Below, piece after piece: positions 30,366-37,762 of a stretch of DNA of 64,000 nt. The DNA lies in the NCBI RefSeq assembly GCF_020172665.1, contig NZ_CP083985.1:812402-876401 (forward strand), given 5' to 3'. Source of the stretch: [Mycobacterium] zoologicum. GTDB lineage: Bacteria; Actinomycetota; Actinomycetes; Mycobacteriales; Mycobacteriaceae. Positions within the stretch are counted from its first letter, which is position 1. The number at the start of each line of letters is the position of its first letter. A program made the translations under genes and the position numbers. The notes under the pieces were generated by a model. That model saw only the letters and a program-made list of their open reading frames with translations, ran no database searches and was not told where the DNA came from.

Positions 30366-30794
30366 TCAGACGGGCTGGAAAGCCCAGGTGACAACTTCGG
30401 TGCCGTCGTCCTCGACGTAGAACGGCACCATGGTCAGCTCGACGGGCATGCCGAATTTCAGCTTGGCGGGGTCGGATTCGGTCAGGCGGGCCTCTACTTG
30501 CACCACATCGCCGAGCCGGATCAGGCCGACGCCGAACGGGGTGAATCCCTCGGCGGTCTCCCCGCCGGCGTAGGGCAGCTTCGGGACGAAGCCCTGGGTG
30601 GTCCAAGCCTCCAACGTGCCCTGACGGGGCAGCAGCAGGTCGCTCATCTGGCCGCCGCTGCAGCGCGGGCAGTGGTCCTGGCGGGGCCAGACCGTCGCCG
30701 CGCAGTCGGCGCACTGGCTGCCGATGAGGGCCGGGTTCTCGTCGGGGAAGTTGGTGACGTCGGGAGCCAGTGCCCTGCGCTTTGTGGAAATCAC
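30366..30794 (-). CDS. DUF35 OB-fold/zinc-ribbon partner protein
   Basis: This is a 142-residue DUF35 protein. A rubredoxin-like zinc ribbon is formed by Cys28, Cys31, Cys42 and Cys45 (CADC and CPRC), followed by an OB-fold. These proteins accompany SCP2-type thiolases and aldolases, for example Ltp2 of steroid catabolism, and are needed for activity. It starts at GTG 30794, which lies inside the palindrome-like GAGAACGTGATTTCC (30786-30800, minus strand). It is the first gene of a two-gene operon. Confidence 0.88.
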   Translation of the reverse strand: MISTKRRALAPDVTNFPDENPALIGSQCADCAATVWPRQDHCPRCSGGQMSDLLLPRQGTLEAWTTQGFVPKLPYAGGETAEGFTPFGVGLIRLGDVVQVEARLTESDPAKLKFGMPVELTMVPFYVEDDGTEVVTWAFQPV

Positions 30795-30800
30795 GTTCTC
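30786..30800 (-). promoter_or_regulatory. GAGAA-N5-TTTCC site over the DUF35 start
   Basis: On the minus strand GAGAACGTGATTTCC overlaps the GTG start codon at 30794. It agrees with 12 of 15 positions of the motif GAGAAYGYTATTCTC found at 14752 and 47379. Confidence 0.45.
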
Positions 30801-30868
30801 AATTAGAGCATACGACGCTGCGTGTTGGGTAGCGCGGGATGGCCTCGGCTATGGACCCACCCCCGGCG

Positions 30869-30926
30869 CGACCGTGCAGAACCGTCCGCGTCGACCCGGC
30901 GTGTCGCGTACTTTTCTGCACGCTCG
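30869..30926. repeat. 58-bp palindromic intergenic element, copy 2
   Basis: CGACCGTGCAGAA (30869-30881) and TTCTGCACGCTCG (30914-30926) are complementary at 12 of 13 positions and enclose 32 bp. Arm sequence and total length match the element at 14681-14739, while the inner sequence differs. It lies between the DUF35 gene and the 3' end of the TetR gene. Confidence 0.7.
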
Positions 30927-30927
30927 C

Positions 30928-30979
30928 GGGAAAAGCGGGAGGAAAAGCGGGAGGAAAAGCGGGAGGAAAAACGGGAGGA
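30928..30979. repeat. 12-bp tandem repeat GGGAGGAAAAGC
   Basis: Units at 30937-30948 and 30949-30960 are identical, 30961-30972 differs by one base, and partial units lie at both ends (30928-30936 and 30973-30979). The array ends immediately before the TetR stop codon (30981-30983) and adjoins the palindromic element. Confidence 0.85.
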
Positions 30980-30980
30980 A

Positions 30981-31631
30981 TCAGGTGGCCAGGCCGTGGG
31001 CGCAGAAGTCCCAGACCTCGTCGCTGGTGATCGGACGCGCGGCCGGATCGTCCGAGTCGGCGGCGGACTGCGCGACGAACATGACGGTCTGCATGGTCAT
31101 CGCCGCCATCCGCCGGGCGTTGACCCCCGGTCGCAGCTCGCCGGCCTCGGCGGCGGCTTCCATCAACTCGGTGAGCATCCCGAGCAGCGGGGTGAACGCC
31201 ACCCGGACCTCGGTGGGGTGGGTGACCAGTAGCCGGGGCGCGAAGTCGGTGAACAGTGGCCGTTTGGCGATCGGGTCCGGCCGGGACAGGTCGAAGAGCA
31301 GCTCGACGGCCACCTTCAGCTGTTCCAGCGGGCTCGTCTTGTTCTCGGTGGCGGCGCGGATCTGGTCGGCGGTGCGGGTCAGTGCATCTTCGAAGAGCGC
31401 CAGCAGAAGTTCGTGTTTGCCGTTGAACTGCAGGTAGAAGCTGCGCAACGACTGCCGGGAGCGCTCGACGACCTCTTGGACGGTGAAGTCGGTGCTGCCC
31501 TTTTCGATGATGATGGACTGGGCGGCGTCCAGGAACCGCTGAACACGCTGGGCGGCGCGCAGCCGCGCGGTCTTGATCGACCGCTCAACCGCCCGCTGCT
31601 TCCAGACCGGTTCCTCTTCGGGGTTGCTCAC
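30981..31631 (-). CDS. TetR-family regulator, candidate regulator of the GAGAA-N5-TTCTC sites
   Basis: This is a 216-residue TetR protein with a charged N-terminal extension (SNPEEEPVWKQRAVERSIKTA). The helix-turn-helix follows (FLDAAQSIIIEKGSTDFTVQEVVERS, then RSFYLQFNGKHELL). GTG 31631 is chosen; longer in-frame versions lack support. It is divergent from the crotonase at 31805, and the gap contains GAGAACGGTCTTCTC (31757-31771) and GGGAAG-N7-CTTCCC (31732-31750). TetR proteins usually bind their own divergent promoter, so it is the best candidate for the window-wide motif. Confidence 0.82.
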   Translation of the reverse strand: MSNPEEEPVWKQRAVERSIKTARLRAAQRVQRFLDAAQSIIIEKGSTDFTVQEVVERSRQSLRSFYLQFNGKHELLLALFEDALTRTADQIRAATENKTSPLEQLKVAVELLFDLSRPDPIAKRPLFTDFAPRLLVTHPTEVRVAFTPLLGMLTELMEAAAEAGELRPGVNARRMAAMTMQTVMFVAQSAADSDDPAARPITSDEVWDFCAHGLAT

Positions 31632-31756
31632 CAGCAGCTCCGACGGTTGCCTTTTTGGGAGAACACCACTGCACCCTACCGGAGAATTGCCCCATTCCGG
31701 GGCCGGTCGTCGGCGCTCTGCCATCCCGTTGGGGAAGATGGTAACTTCCCAGGAAT

Positions 31757-31771
31757 GAGAACGGTCTTCTC
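31757..31771 (+). promoter_or_regulatory. GAGAA-N5-TTCTC operator in the TetR/crotonase divergent gap
   Basis: GAGAACGGTCTTCTC is a perfect 5-bp palindrome around a 5-nt centre. It lies 34 nt upstream of the crotonase ATG (31805) and 126 nt from the divergent TetR start. A second palindrome, GGGAAG-N7-CTTCCC, is at 31732-31750. Confidence 0.6.
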
Positions 31772-31804
31772 GTACAGCTGACCCACACGAGGTGAAGGAA
31801 GCCC

Positions 31805-32587
31805 ATGTACATCGACTACGAGGTTGCCGAGAAGATCGCGACCATCACCCTGAACCGCCCCGAGGCGGCGAACGCCCAGAACGCCGAACTGCTCGATGAG
31901 CTCGATGCGGCCTGGACCCGCGCCGCCGACGACGACGACGTCGCGGTGATCGTGCTACGCGCCAACGGCAAGCACTTCTCGGCCGGCCACGACCTCAAGG
32001 GTGGTGGCCCGGTGCCGGACAAGATCACCTTGGAGTTCATCTACAAACACGAATGCAAGCGCTACCTGGAGTACACCCTGCGGTGGCGCAACGTGCCCAA
32101 GCCCTCCATCGCCTCGGTGCAGGGCCGGTGCATCTCCGGCGGGCTGATGCTGTGCTGGCCGTGCGACCTGATCATCGCCTCCGATGACGCCCAGTTCTCC
32201 GACCCGGTGGTGCTGATGGGGATCGGCGGCGTCGAATACCACGGCCACACCTGGGAATTGGGGCCGCGCAAGGCCAAGGAGATGCTGTTCACCGGCCGGG
32301 CGATGACCGCGCAGGAGGCCGAGCAGACCGGGATGGTCAACAAGGTGGTGCCGCGTGATGAGCTCGACGGCGAGACTCGCCGGCTGGCCGAGCACATCGC
32401 CACCATGCCGTCATTCGCGCTGCGGCAGGCCAAGCGGGCGGTCAACCAGACCCTCGATGTGCAGGGCTTCCACTCGGCGATCCAAACCGCCTTCGACATC
32501 CACGAGACCGGGCACGGCAACGCGCTGTCGGTGTGCGGGTGGCCGGTGCTGGTCGACCTTGAGCAGATGAAGGCGAAGGTCGACTGA
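31805..32587 (+). CDS. enoyl-CoA hydratase/isomerase family protein
   Basis: This is a 260-residue crotonase-fold protein with ANGKHFSAGHDLKGG and QGRCISGGLMLCWPCDL as oxyanion-hole loops. Both hydratase-type glutamates are absent (GLMLC at the first site, SDPVVLMG at the second), so hydration is doubtful; isomerase, lyase or hydrolase activity is possible. ATG 31805 is preceded by GGTGAAGGAAG. It is a single gene under the operator at 31757, divergent from its likely TetR regulator, and is followed by the vapBC pair. Confidence 0.85.
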   Translation: MYIDYEVAEKIATITLNRPEAANAQNAELLDELDAAWTRAADDDDVAVIVLRANGKHFSAGHDLKGGGPVPDKITLEFIYKHECKRYLEYTLRWRNVPKPSIASVQGRCISGGLMLCWPCDLIIASDDAQFSDPVVLMGIGGVEYHGHTWELGPRKAKEMLFTGRAMTAQEAEQTGMVNKVVPRDELDGETRRLAEHIATMPSFALRQAKRAVNQTLDVQGFHSAIQTAFDIHETGHGNALSVCGWPVLVDLEQMKAKVD

Positions 32588-32613
32588 CAGGTCAGGGGCA
32601 GAGTTCATCGAGG

Positions 32614-32642
32614 ATATCCTTTTCTCCTTCATTGGATATACT
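32614..32642 (+). promoter_or_regulatory. vapBC promoter with 6-bp palindromic operator
   Basis: ATATCC (32614-32619) and GGATAT (32634-32639) form an inverted repeat with a 14-nt spacer that overlaps a -10 TATACT (32637-32642). The vapB ATG at 32649 is 6 nt beyond the -10, so the mRNA is probably leaderless. Autorepression by the VapBC complex would fit. Confidence 0.6.
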
Positions 32643-32648
32643 TGACGG

Positions 32649-32858
32649 ATGACGAAGCGGCTGATTGACGTCGACGACGACAAGCTCGAGCAGGTACGGC
32701 TGCTGCTCGGTACGTCGACGGCCAAGGCGACGGTGAACGAGGCCCTGGCGGAGGTGTTGGCGCTCGCTCAGCGCCGTCAGGCCCTGCTCCACCCTGAGGC
32801 GGTAGCAGGCAGTGCGGAGCTGGCCGCCGACGAGCAGCGCAGGTCTGCGTGGGCCTAA
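32649..32858 (+). CDS. vapB: VapB-type antitoxin
   Basis: This is a 69-residue antitoxin. The ribbon-helix-helix N-terminus (TKRLIDVDDDKLEQVRLLLG, then ATVNEALAEVL) binds DNA, and the acidic/aromatic tail (ELAADEQRRSAWA) should wrap the toxin. It overlaps the vapC start by 10 nt, the normal arrangement for these pairs. A palindrome upstream suggests autoregulation. The pair sits between catabolic operons and may be a transferred module. Confidence 0.88.
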   Translation: MTKRLIDVDDDKLEQVRLLLGTSTAKATVNEALAEVLALAQRRQALLHPEAVAGSAELAADEQRRSAWA

Positions 32859-33271
32859 GAGCCCATTTTCTCGGCGACACCTCCGCCGTCGCTCGGGTGA
32901 CCAAGCCGACTGTGGCGCAGCGACTTCTCCCGCTGATGGAGGCCGGGCTGGTGGCGCGATGCACCGTCACCGACCTCGAAGCAGGAGTCAGCGCGCGCAA
33001 CGGGCTGGACTGGAAACGCACCCGGCAAGCTCGGTCACTCTGGCCTCAGGCGACCATCGATCAGGCGGTCATGGACCGAGCGTTCGAGGTGCAAGGGGTG
33101 CTCGCCGCGGAAGGCCTGCACCGTGCGGTGAAGCTCGGTGATCTGCTCATCGCCGCGGCTGCCGAACGCGCCCGACTCGTGGTGCTGCACTACGACCGTG
33201 ACTTCGATCGGATAGCGGCCGTCACCGGTCAGCCCACGGAATGGGTGGCGCCGCCAGGGACCGTCGACTAG
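32849..33271 (+). CDS. vapC: VapC-type PIN-domain ribonuclease toxin
   Basis: This is a 140-residue PIN-domain toxin that cleaves RNA, in known cases tRNA or rRNA. The acidic metal-binding residues expected of the family are visible: Asp10 (GDTSAVARV), Glu44 (TDLEAGVSAR), Asp98 (KLGDLLIAA) and an Asp cluster at 116-120 (YDRDFD). It starts at GTG 32849 inside vapB. The RNA target cannot be predicted. It converges on the acyl-CoA ligase gene 18 nt later. Confidence 0.9.
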   Translation: MGLRAHFLGDTSAVARVTKPTVAQRLLPLMEAGLVARCTVTDLEAGVSARNGLDWKRTRQARSLWPQATIDQAVMDRAFEVQGVLAAEGLHRAVKLGDLLIAAAAERARLVVLHYDRDFDRIAAVTGQPTEWVAPPGTVD

Positions 33272-33289
33272 GGGATGCGCCGCCGGGGT

Positions 33290-34750
33290 TCAGACCAACC
33301 GCTCGCGCAGCTCCCGTTTGAGCACCTTGCCGTAGCTGTTCTTCGGCAACGCGTCGACGAACTCGTAGCGCTTCGGGCGCTTGAACCGGGCGATGCGCTC
33401 GAGCAGATGGGTGTCCAGCTCAGCGGCGGACACCTTGCCGACGACGAACGCGACCACGATCTCGCCCCACTCCGGATCGGGGGTGCCCACCACCGCCGCC
33501 TCTGCGACGCCGGGGTGGCACAGCAACGCCTCCTCGACCTCGCGCGGATAGATGTTGCTGCCGCCGCTGATGACTACGTCCTTGGACCGGTCACGCAGGG
33601 TCAGGTAACCGCGGTCGTCGAAGGAGCCCTTGTCGCCGGTGAACAGCCAGCCGTCACGCAGCGCCTCGGCGGTGGCGGCGGGATTGTTCCAGTAGCCGGC
33701 CATCACCACCTCACCGCGACAGACGATCTCGCCGACTTCGCCGGTCGGTGCGACGCTGCCGTCCTCACGCAGCACCGCGACCTGAACTCCGGTGCGCGCC
33801 CGGCCGACCGAAGCCAGGACGGCGTCGTCGCCGCTGTGGTCGGCGCGGGTCAGGCCGGTGATGGTCATCGGTGCCTCGCCCTGACCGTAGAGCTGGGCGA
33901 ACACCGGCCCGAACGCGGCCATCGCCTTCTTCAGGTTGCCCAGGTACATCGGCCCGCCGCCGTAGATGATCGTGCGCAGATTCGCCGGGCACGCCCGTCC
34001 GGTGTCCACCAGGCGGGCCACCATGGTCGGCGCCAGAAACGCGGTGGCGCCCGGATGGTGATCGCACAGATCGAGAAACTCGCCCGCGTCGAACGCCCCC
34101 GATGCGGGCACCACCTGCCGGGCGCCGCGCAGCACATACGGTGCGATGTAGAGCCCGGACCCGTGCGACATCGGGGCGCCGTGGATCAGCGAGCAGTGCT
34201 CGTCGGGGTCATCCAGGTCGGCCAGGTGCGCGTGCGTCATGGCCATCAGGTTGCGGTGGGTCAGCACTGCGCCCTTGGAGCGTCCGGTGGTGCCGCTGGT
34301 GTAGAACAGCCACGCCGGCTGCGACGGGTCCGATTCTGGTGGCGCGGCGGGTGCGGCGTTGAATCGGTCCAGATAGGTTGCGCTGCCGATGGTTTCGACT
34401 GCCGTAGCGGAGCTCAGGCCCGGTGCCAGTTTCGGCGAGGCGAACGCCATGCGCGCGCCGGCGTCGTCGAGGATCTGGGCCATCTCGCGCGGGTGCAGCT
34501 TGTAGTTGAGCGGGACCACCACGCACTCCGCGGCCCAGGTGGCGAACATCAGCTCGATGATCTCCGGACGGTTCTCACTGGCGATCGCGATCCGCGCCCC
34601 CGGTGGCACCTGCTGCCGCAGTGACGTCGCCAATCTCCGTGCGCGATCGGCCAGTTCGCGCCAGGTGTGCAGACAGCGCTCGCCGCTGTAGACCGCGCCG
34701 TGATCGCCGAATCGGGTCGCGGCCTGGTCCAGACACGCGAACAGATTCAC
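33290..34750 (-). CDS. acyl-CoA synthetase (FadD-type AMP-forming ligase)
   Basis: This is a 486-residue adenylate-forming enzyme. The ATP loop FYTSGTTGRSKG spans 149-160, the hinge region contains SKDVVISGGSNIYPREVE, and the catalytic Lys is in LPKNSYGKVLKREL. It activates a carboxylic acid to its CoA thioester. GTG 34750 overlaps the stop of the upstream SDR by 4 nt. It is the last gene of a minus-strand operon that runs from 39369: SMP-30-like protein, GntR, ligase, SDR, ligase. Substrate preference cannot be read reliably. Confidence 0.88.
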   Translation of the reverse strand: MNLFACLDQAATRFGDHGAVYSGERCLHTWRELADRARRLATSLRQQVPPGARIAIASENRPEIIELMFATWAAECVVVPLNYKLHPREMAQILDDAGARMAFASPKLAPGLSSATAVETIGSATYLDRFNAAPAAPPESDPSQPAWLFYTSGTTGRSKGAVLTHRNLMAMTHAHLADLDDPDEHCSLIHGAPMSHGSGLYIAPYVLRGARQVVPASGAFDAGEFLDLCDHHPGATAFLAPTMVARLVDTGRACPANLRTIIYGGGPMYLGNLKKAMAAFGPVFAQLYGQGEAPMTITGLTRADHSGDDAVLASVGRARTGVQVAVLREDGSVAPTGEVGEIVCRGEVVMAGYWNNPAATAEALRDGWLFTGDKGSFDDRGYLTLRDRSKDVVISGGSNIYPREVEEALLCHPGVAEAAVVGTPDPEWGEIVVAFVVGKVSAAELDTHLLERIARFKRPKRYEFVDALPKNSYGKVLKRELRERLV

Positions 34751-35520
34751 CGCTGAACCCAGTCGGAGTCGAGCCCGAAGTCCGACAGGTATTTCGTGGA
34801 GCTCCAGCCGCCGTCGACGACGATGGTCTGGCCGTTGATGAACGAGCCTGCCTCCGAACACAGGAAGGCGACGGTGCCGGCGATGTCCTCTACCCGGCCC
34901 AGCCGCGGAGCCGGCGTCATCTCGGTGTTGATCTTGCGGAACCGTGGGTCATCGAGGCGCTTTTCGACCATCGGGGTGACCGTGACGCCCGGTGCCACCG
35001 CATTGCACCGGATGCCCTGGGCGCCGTACTGGCAGGCGATGTGGGTGGTCAGCGCGGTCAGTCCGCCCTTGGCCGCCGAGTACGCCCCGCCGCGCAGGCC
35101 GCCGACCACCGCGAAGGTGGAAGTGACGTTGATGATCGCCGAGCCCGGCGTCAGGTGGCCGAGCACCTCCCGGGTCAGCCGAAACGGCGCGCGCAGCATC
35201 AGATTCAGGAACTGGTCCAGGGATTCGTCGTCGGTCTCGTGCAGCGGCTTGGGGCTGCCGACCCCGGCGTTGTTGATCAGGTAGTCGATCCGGCCCCACC
35301 GGGACAGCGCGGCGTCGACGATACGTTGCGGGGAGTCGTCGGCGGTGAGGTCCACGGCCAGGGTGGCGACGCGATCGGGGTCTCCCACCGCAGCCGCCAG
35401 ATCGGCCAGCCGCTGCTCATCGCGGCCGGTGCCCAATACCGCCATGCCGGCCTCGGCAAGTTTTGTGGCACAGCCGAATCCGATGCCGCTGCTGGCGCCC
35501 GTCACAATCGCCACCTGCAT
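34747..35520 (-). CDS. short-chain dehydrogenase/reductase
   Basis: This is a 257-residue SDR. TGASSGIG near the N-terminus, NNAG in the middle, IINVTSTF as the Ser-bearing strand and YSAAKGG as the catalytic Tyr-Lys motif are all present, with GQTIVVDGGW at the end. An alcohol or 3-hydroxyacyl-CoA oxidation is likely. ATG 35520 lies 2 nt after the upstream ligase stop, and its own stop overlaps the next ligase start, so it lies between two acyl-CoA ligases in one operon. Confidence 0.88.
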   Translation of the reverse strand: MQVAIVTGASSGIGFGCATKLAEAGMAVLGTGRDEQRLADLAAAVGDPDRVATLAVDLTADDSPQRIVDAALSRWGRIDYLINNAGVGSPKPLHETDDESLDQFLNLMLRAPFRLTREVLGHLTPGSAIINVTSTFAVVGGLRGGAYSAAKGGLTALTTHIACQYGAQGIRCNAVAPGVTVTPMVEKRLDDPRFRKINTEMTPAPRLGRVEDIAGTVAFLCSEAGSFINGQTIVVDGGWSSTKYLSDFGLDSDWVQR

Positions 35521-35522
35521 GG

Positions 35523-37037
35523 TCACGTCCCTCCGATCAGAGTCGCCCGGATCTGTTGTTTGACGACCTTGCCGGCGTCGTTCTTGGGCAGTGCATCCCA
35601 GACCAGCACCTGCTCGGGGGCTTTGAACCGCGCCACCCCGCGCTCGGCCAGCAGGGCTCGCAGCTCGGCGACGTCGGGTGCGGTGTCGGCGGCTGCGACG
35701 ATCACCGCGCAGGCCCGCTCCCCGGTGCGCGGATCGGGCAGCCCGACGACGGCGATCTCGGCGATGCCCGGATGGCCGGCCAGGATGTCTTCGACCTCGC
35801 GCGCGGAGATGTTCTCCCCGTTGCGGATGATCACGTCCTTGAGCCGGCCGGTGATCAGCAGATAGTCGCCGTCGACCCAGCGGCCCAGATCGCCGGTGGC
35901 GAAATAGCCGTCGCCGTCGAAGCACGGGCCCTCGGAGTGCAGGTAGCCCACCAGCATCTGCGGCCCCCGCACCCAGACCTCGCCTTCGCCGGGGGGAGCG
36001 CCGGGGTGGGCGACCAGCTTGATGTCGGCGGACCCGGCCCGGCCGTCGGTCTGCGCGGCATAGCTGCGCTCATCGGGGCCGAGAGCGCCGATGGTGGTGA
36101 CCGGAACCTCGCTGGACCCGTACACCCGGGTGACGGCGGCGTTGGAGAAGTAGTCGGCGGCCTCGCGGATCAGCGATTCGGGAACCGATGCGCCGCCGCA
36201 GACGAATACCTTCAGGTCCGGCAGCCGGGTTCCGGCGCGGCGGGCCGCGGCCAGCAGTTGCGCCAGAAACGGTGTCGCCCCGGCGATGTGCGTGCACTTC
36301 TCGGTGAGCATCAGCGCTACCGCCTCATCGGCGTCCCAGGTGTCCATCAGTATCGCGGTGGTGCCGAGCAGCAGCGGCGCCTCGAACGCGTAGATCGATC
36401 CGCCGATGTGCGCGATGGGGGAGGGCACCAGAAAGCGGTCGCCCGGCGCGATCAGCCAGTGCTCGCCCAGTTGGGCCAGCAACGCGTGAATCGAATTATG
36501 ACTGTGCAGCACGCCTTTCGCCTGGCCAGTGGTCCCCGAGGTGTACAGCAACAGTCGAACCGCAGCGGGGTCCAGTGTCGGCAAAACCGCGTCATCGCCG
36601 CCCTCGAACAAGCCTTCGTAGCCGGCCGGATCGCCGCGCACCAGCACCACCTCGGGCGGGTCGACCAGGGCGGCGCTGACCCGGGCCAGCATGGCCGCGT
36701 AGTCGTGGCCGCGGAATTCACTCGGCGCGAACAGCATTCGGGAGCGGGAGTCGACGAGGATGAACTCCAGCTCGGCCTCCCGCAGTGACGGCAGGATCGG
36801 GTTGACCACCATCCCGGACAGTGTCGCGGCCAGGTAGACGACGGCGGCCTCGTGCCAGTTGGGCAGCATGAACGACACCACGCTGCCGGTCGGCATTCTC
36901 GCCAGCATCGTCTTCGCCAGCGCCGTCGCGCGGGTCTGCAGATCCCGGCAGGTCAGCCGGATCTCGCCGTCCACCACAAGAACCCGGTCGGGGGTTTGTT
37001 CGGCGGCCCGCGCCAGGGCATCGGCCAGCGTCGTCAC
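35523..37037 (-). CDS. acyl-CoA synthetase (AMP-forming ligase)
   Basis: This is a 504-residue adenylate-forming ligase with YTSGTTGQAKG (165-175), the motif GRLKDVIIRNGENISAREVE and a catalytic Lys in LPKNDAGKVVKQQI. It resembles the cyclohexanecarboxylate/short-chain ligase group and is clearly distinct from the ligase at 33290. GTG 37037 overlaps the GntR stop by 4 nt. Two ligases in one operon suggest that two carboxylates, or two stages of one pathway, need activation. Confidence 0.88.
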   Translation of the reverse strand: MTTLADALARAAEQTPDRVLVVDGEIRLTCRDLQTRATALAKTMLARMPTGSVVSFMLPNWHEAAVVYLAATLSGMVVNPILPSLREAELEFILVDSRSRMLFAPSEFRGHDYAAMLARVSAALVDPPEVVLVRGDPAGYEGLFEGGDDAVLPTLDPAAVRLLLYTSGTTGQAKGVLHSHNSIHALLAQLGEHWLIAPGDRFLVPSPIAHIGGSIYAFEAPLLLGTTAILMDTWDADEAVALMLTEKCTHIAGATPFLAQLLAAARRAGTRLPDLKVFVCGGASVPESLIREAADYFSNAAVTRVYGSSEVPVTTIGALGPDERSYAAQTDGRAGSADIKLVAHPGAPPGEGEVWVRGPQMLVGYLHSEGPCFDGDGYFATGDLGRWVDGDYLLITGRLKDVIIRNGENISAREVEDILAGHPGIAEIAVVGLPDPRTGERACAVIVAAADTAPDVAELRALLAERGVARFKAPEQVLVWDALPKNDAGKVVKQQIRATLIGGT

Positions 37038-37762
37038 GGGCCGCTGACCCGGTGCAGCGTCATCGAATACCGGTAGTCGTCACCGGCATGGGTGTTCACC
37101 GTGACCTGGGCGACCTCGTCCTCGGAGGTGGTGTAGGTGCGCTGCATCTGCAGGGCTGCGGTGCCGGGTCCGACACGCAGCGCCTCGGCCAGTTCCGGGC
37201 CGACGATCACCGCGCGGATGTGCTGGCGCACCTCGACGACGCTGACCCCGAACACGTCCTCGATCAGCGGAAAGATCGGGCCGGCATGCCGCTGCAGCAG
37301 CCGGCCCACGCCGGCGAACGTCCGGTTGATGTAGTACTCGGTGCGGCAGATCGGCGCGTCCTGGCCATCGACGCGTCGAATACCGCGCACCGCAAGCCAT
37401 TCGGCGCCCATCGGCAGGCCGGTGCGGGCGGCGATCTCCTCGTCGACGGTGACCATGGCGTTGGAGTCGATCTCGAATGACGAACCGGCGGCAAACGCGA
37501 CCAGGTCGTTAATCGACACCACGTCCTGGGCGTAGCAGCTCGTCGCGGTGCGGGGAACCACCACGGTGCCTGCCCGGGGCCGCGAGACCACCAGGTTGTC
37601 CTCGCGCAGCCGCCGCAGTGCTTCGCGGACGGTGTAGCGGCTGACCGAGAACCGGTCGCACAGTTCGTGTTCGGTGGGCAGCTGCGAGCCGACCGGATAC
37701 ACCCCTTCGGCGATCTCCTTGCGCAGCTCCCGCGCGACGCGCAGGTAGCGATGGTCGGTCAC
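37034..37762 (-). CDS. GntR-family regulator with UTRA domain
   Basis: This is a 242-residue HutC-type GntR repressor. Residues 1-75 form the winged helix (YLRVARELRKEIAEGVYPVGSQLPTE, then SRYTVREALRRL), and the rest is a UTRA ligand-binding domain. It lies inside the operon between the SMP-30-like gene and the ligase, overlapping both by 4 nt, so it probably regulates this operon and perhaps the divergent one at 39492. Ligands of the family are small metabolites; the one here is unknown. Confidence 0.9.
   Translation of the reverse strand: MTDHRYLRVARELRKEIAEGVYPVGSQLPTEHELCDRFSVSRYTVREALRRLREDNLVVSRPRAGTVVVPRTATSCYAQDVVSINDLVAFAAGSSFEIDSNAMVTVDEEIAARTGLPMGAEWLAVRGIRRVDGQDAPICRTEYYINRTFAGVGRLLQRHAGPIFPLIEDVFGVSVVEVRQHIRAVIVGPELAEALRVGPGTAALQMQRTYTTSEDEVAQVTVNTHAGDDYRYSMTLHRVSGP

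Noticed and set aside
30928..30979. CRISPR array
   Set aside because: The repeats are 12 bp with no unique spacers, so this is a simple tandem repeat.
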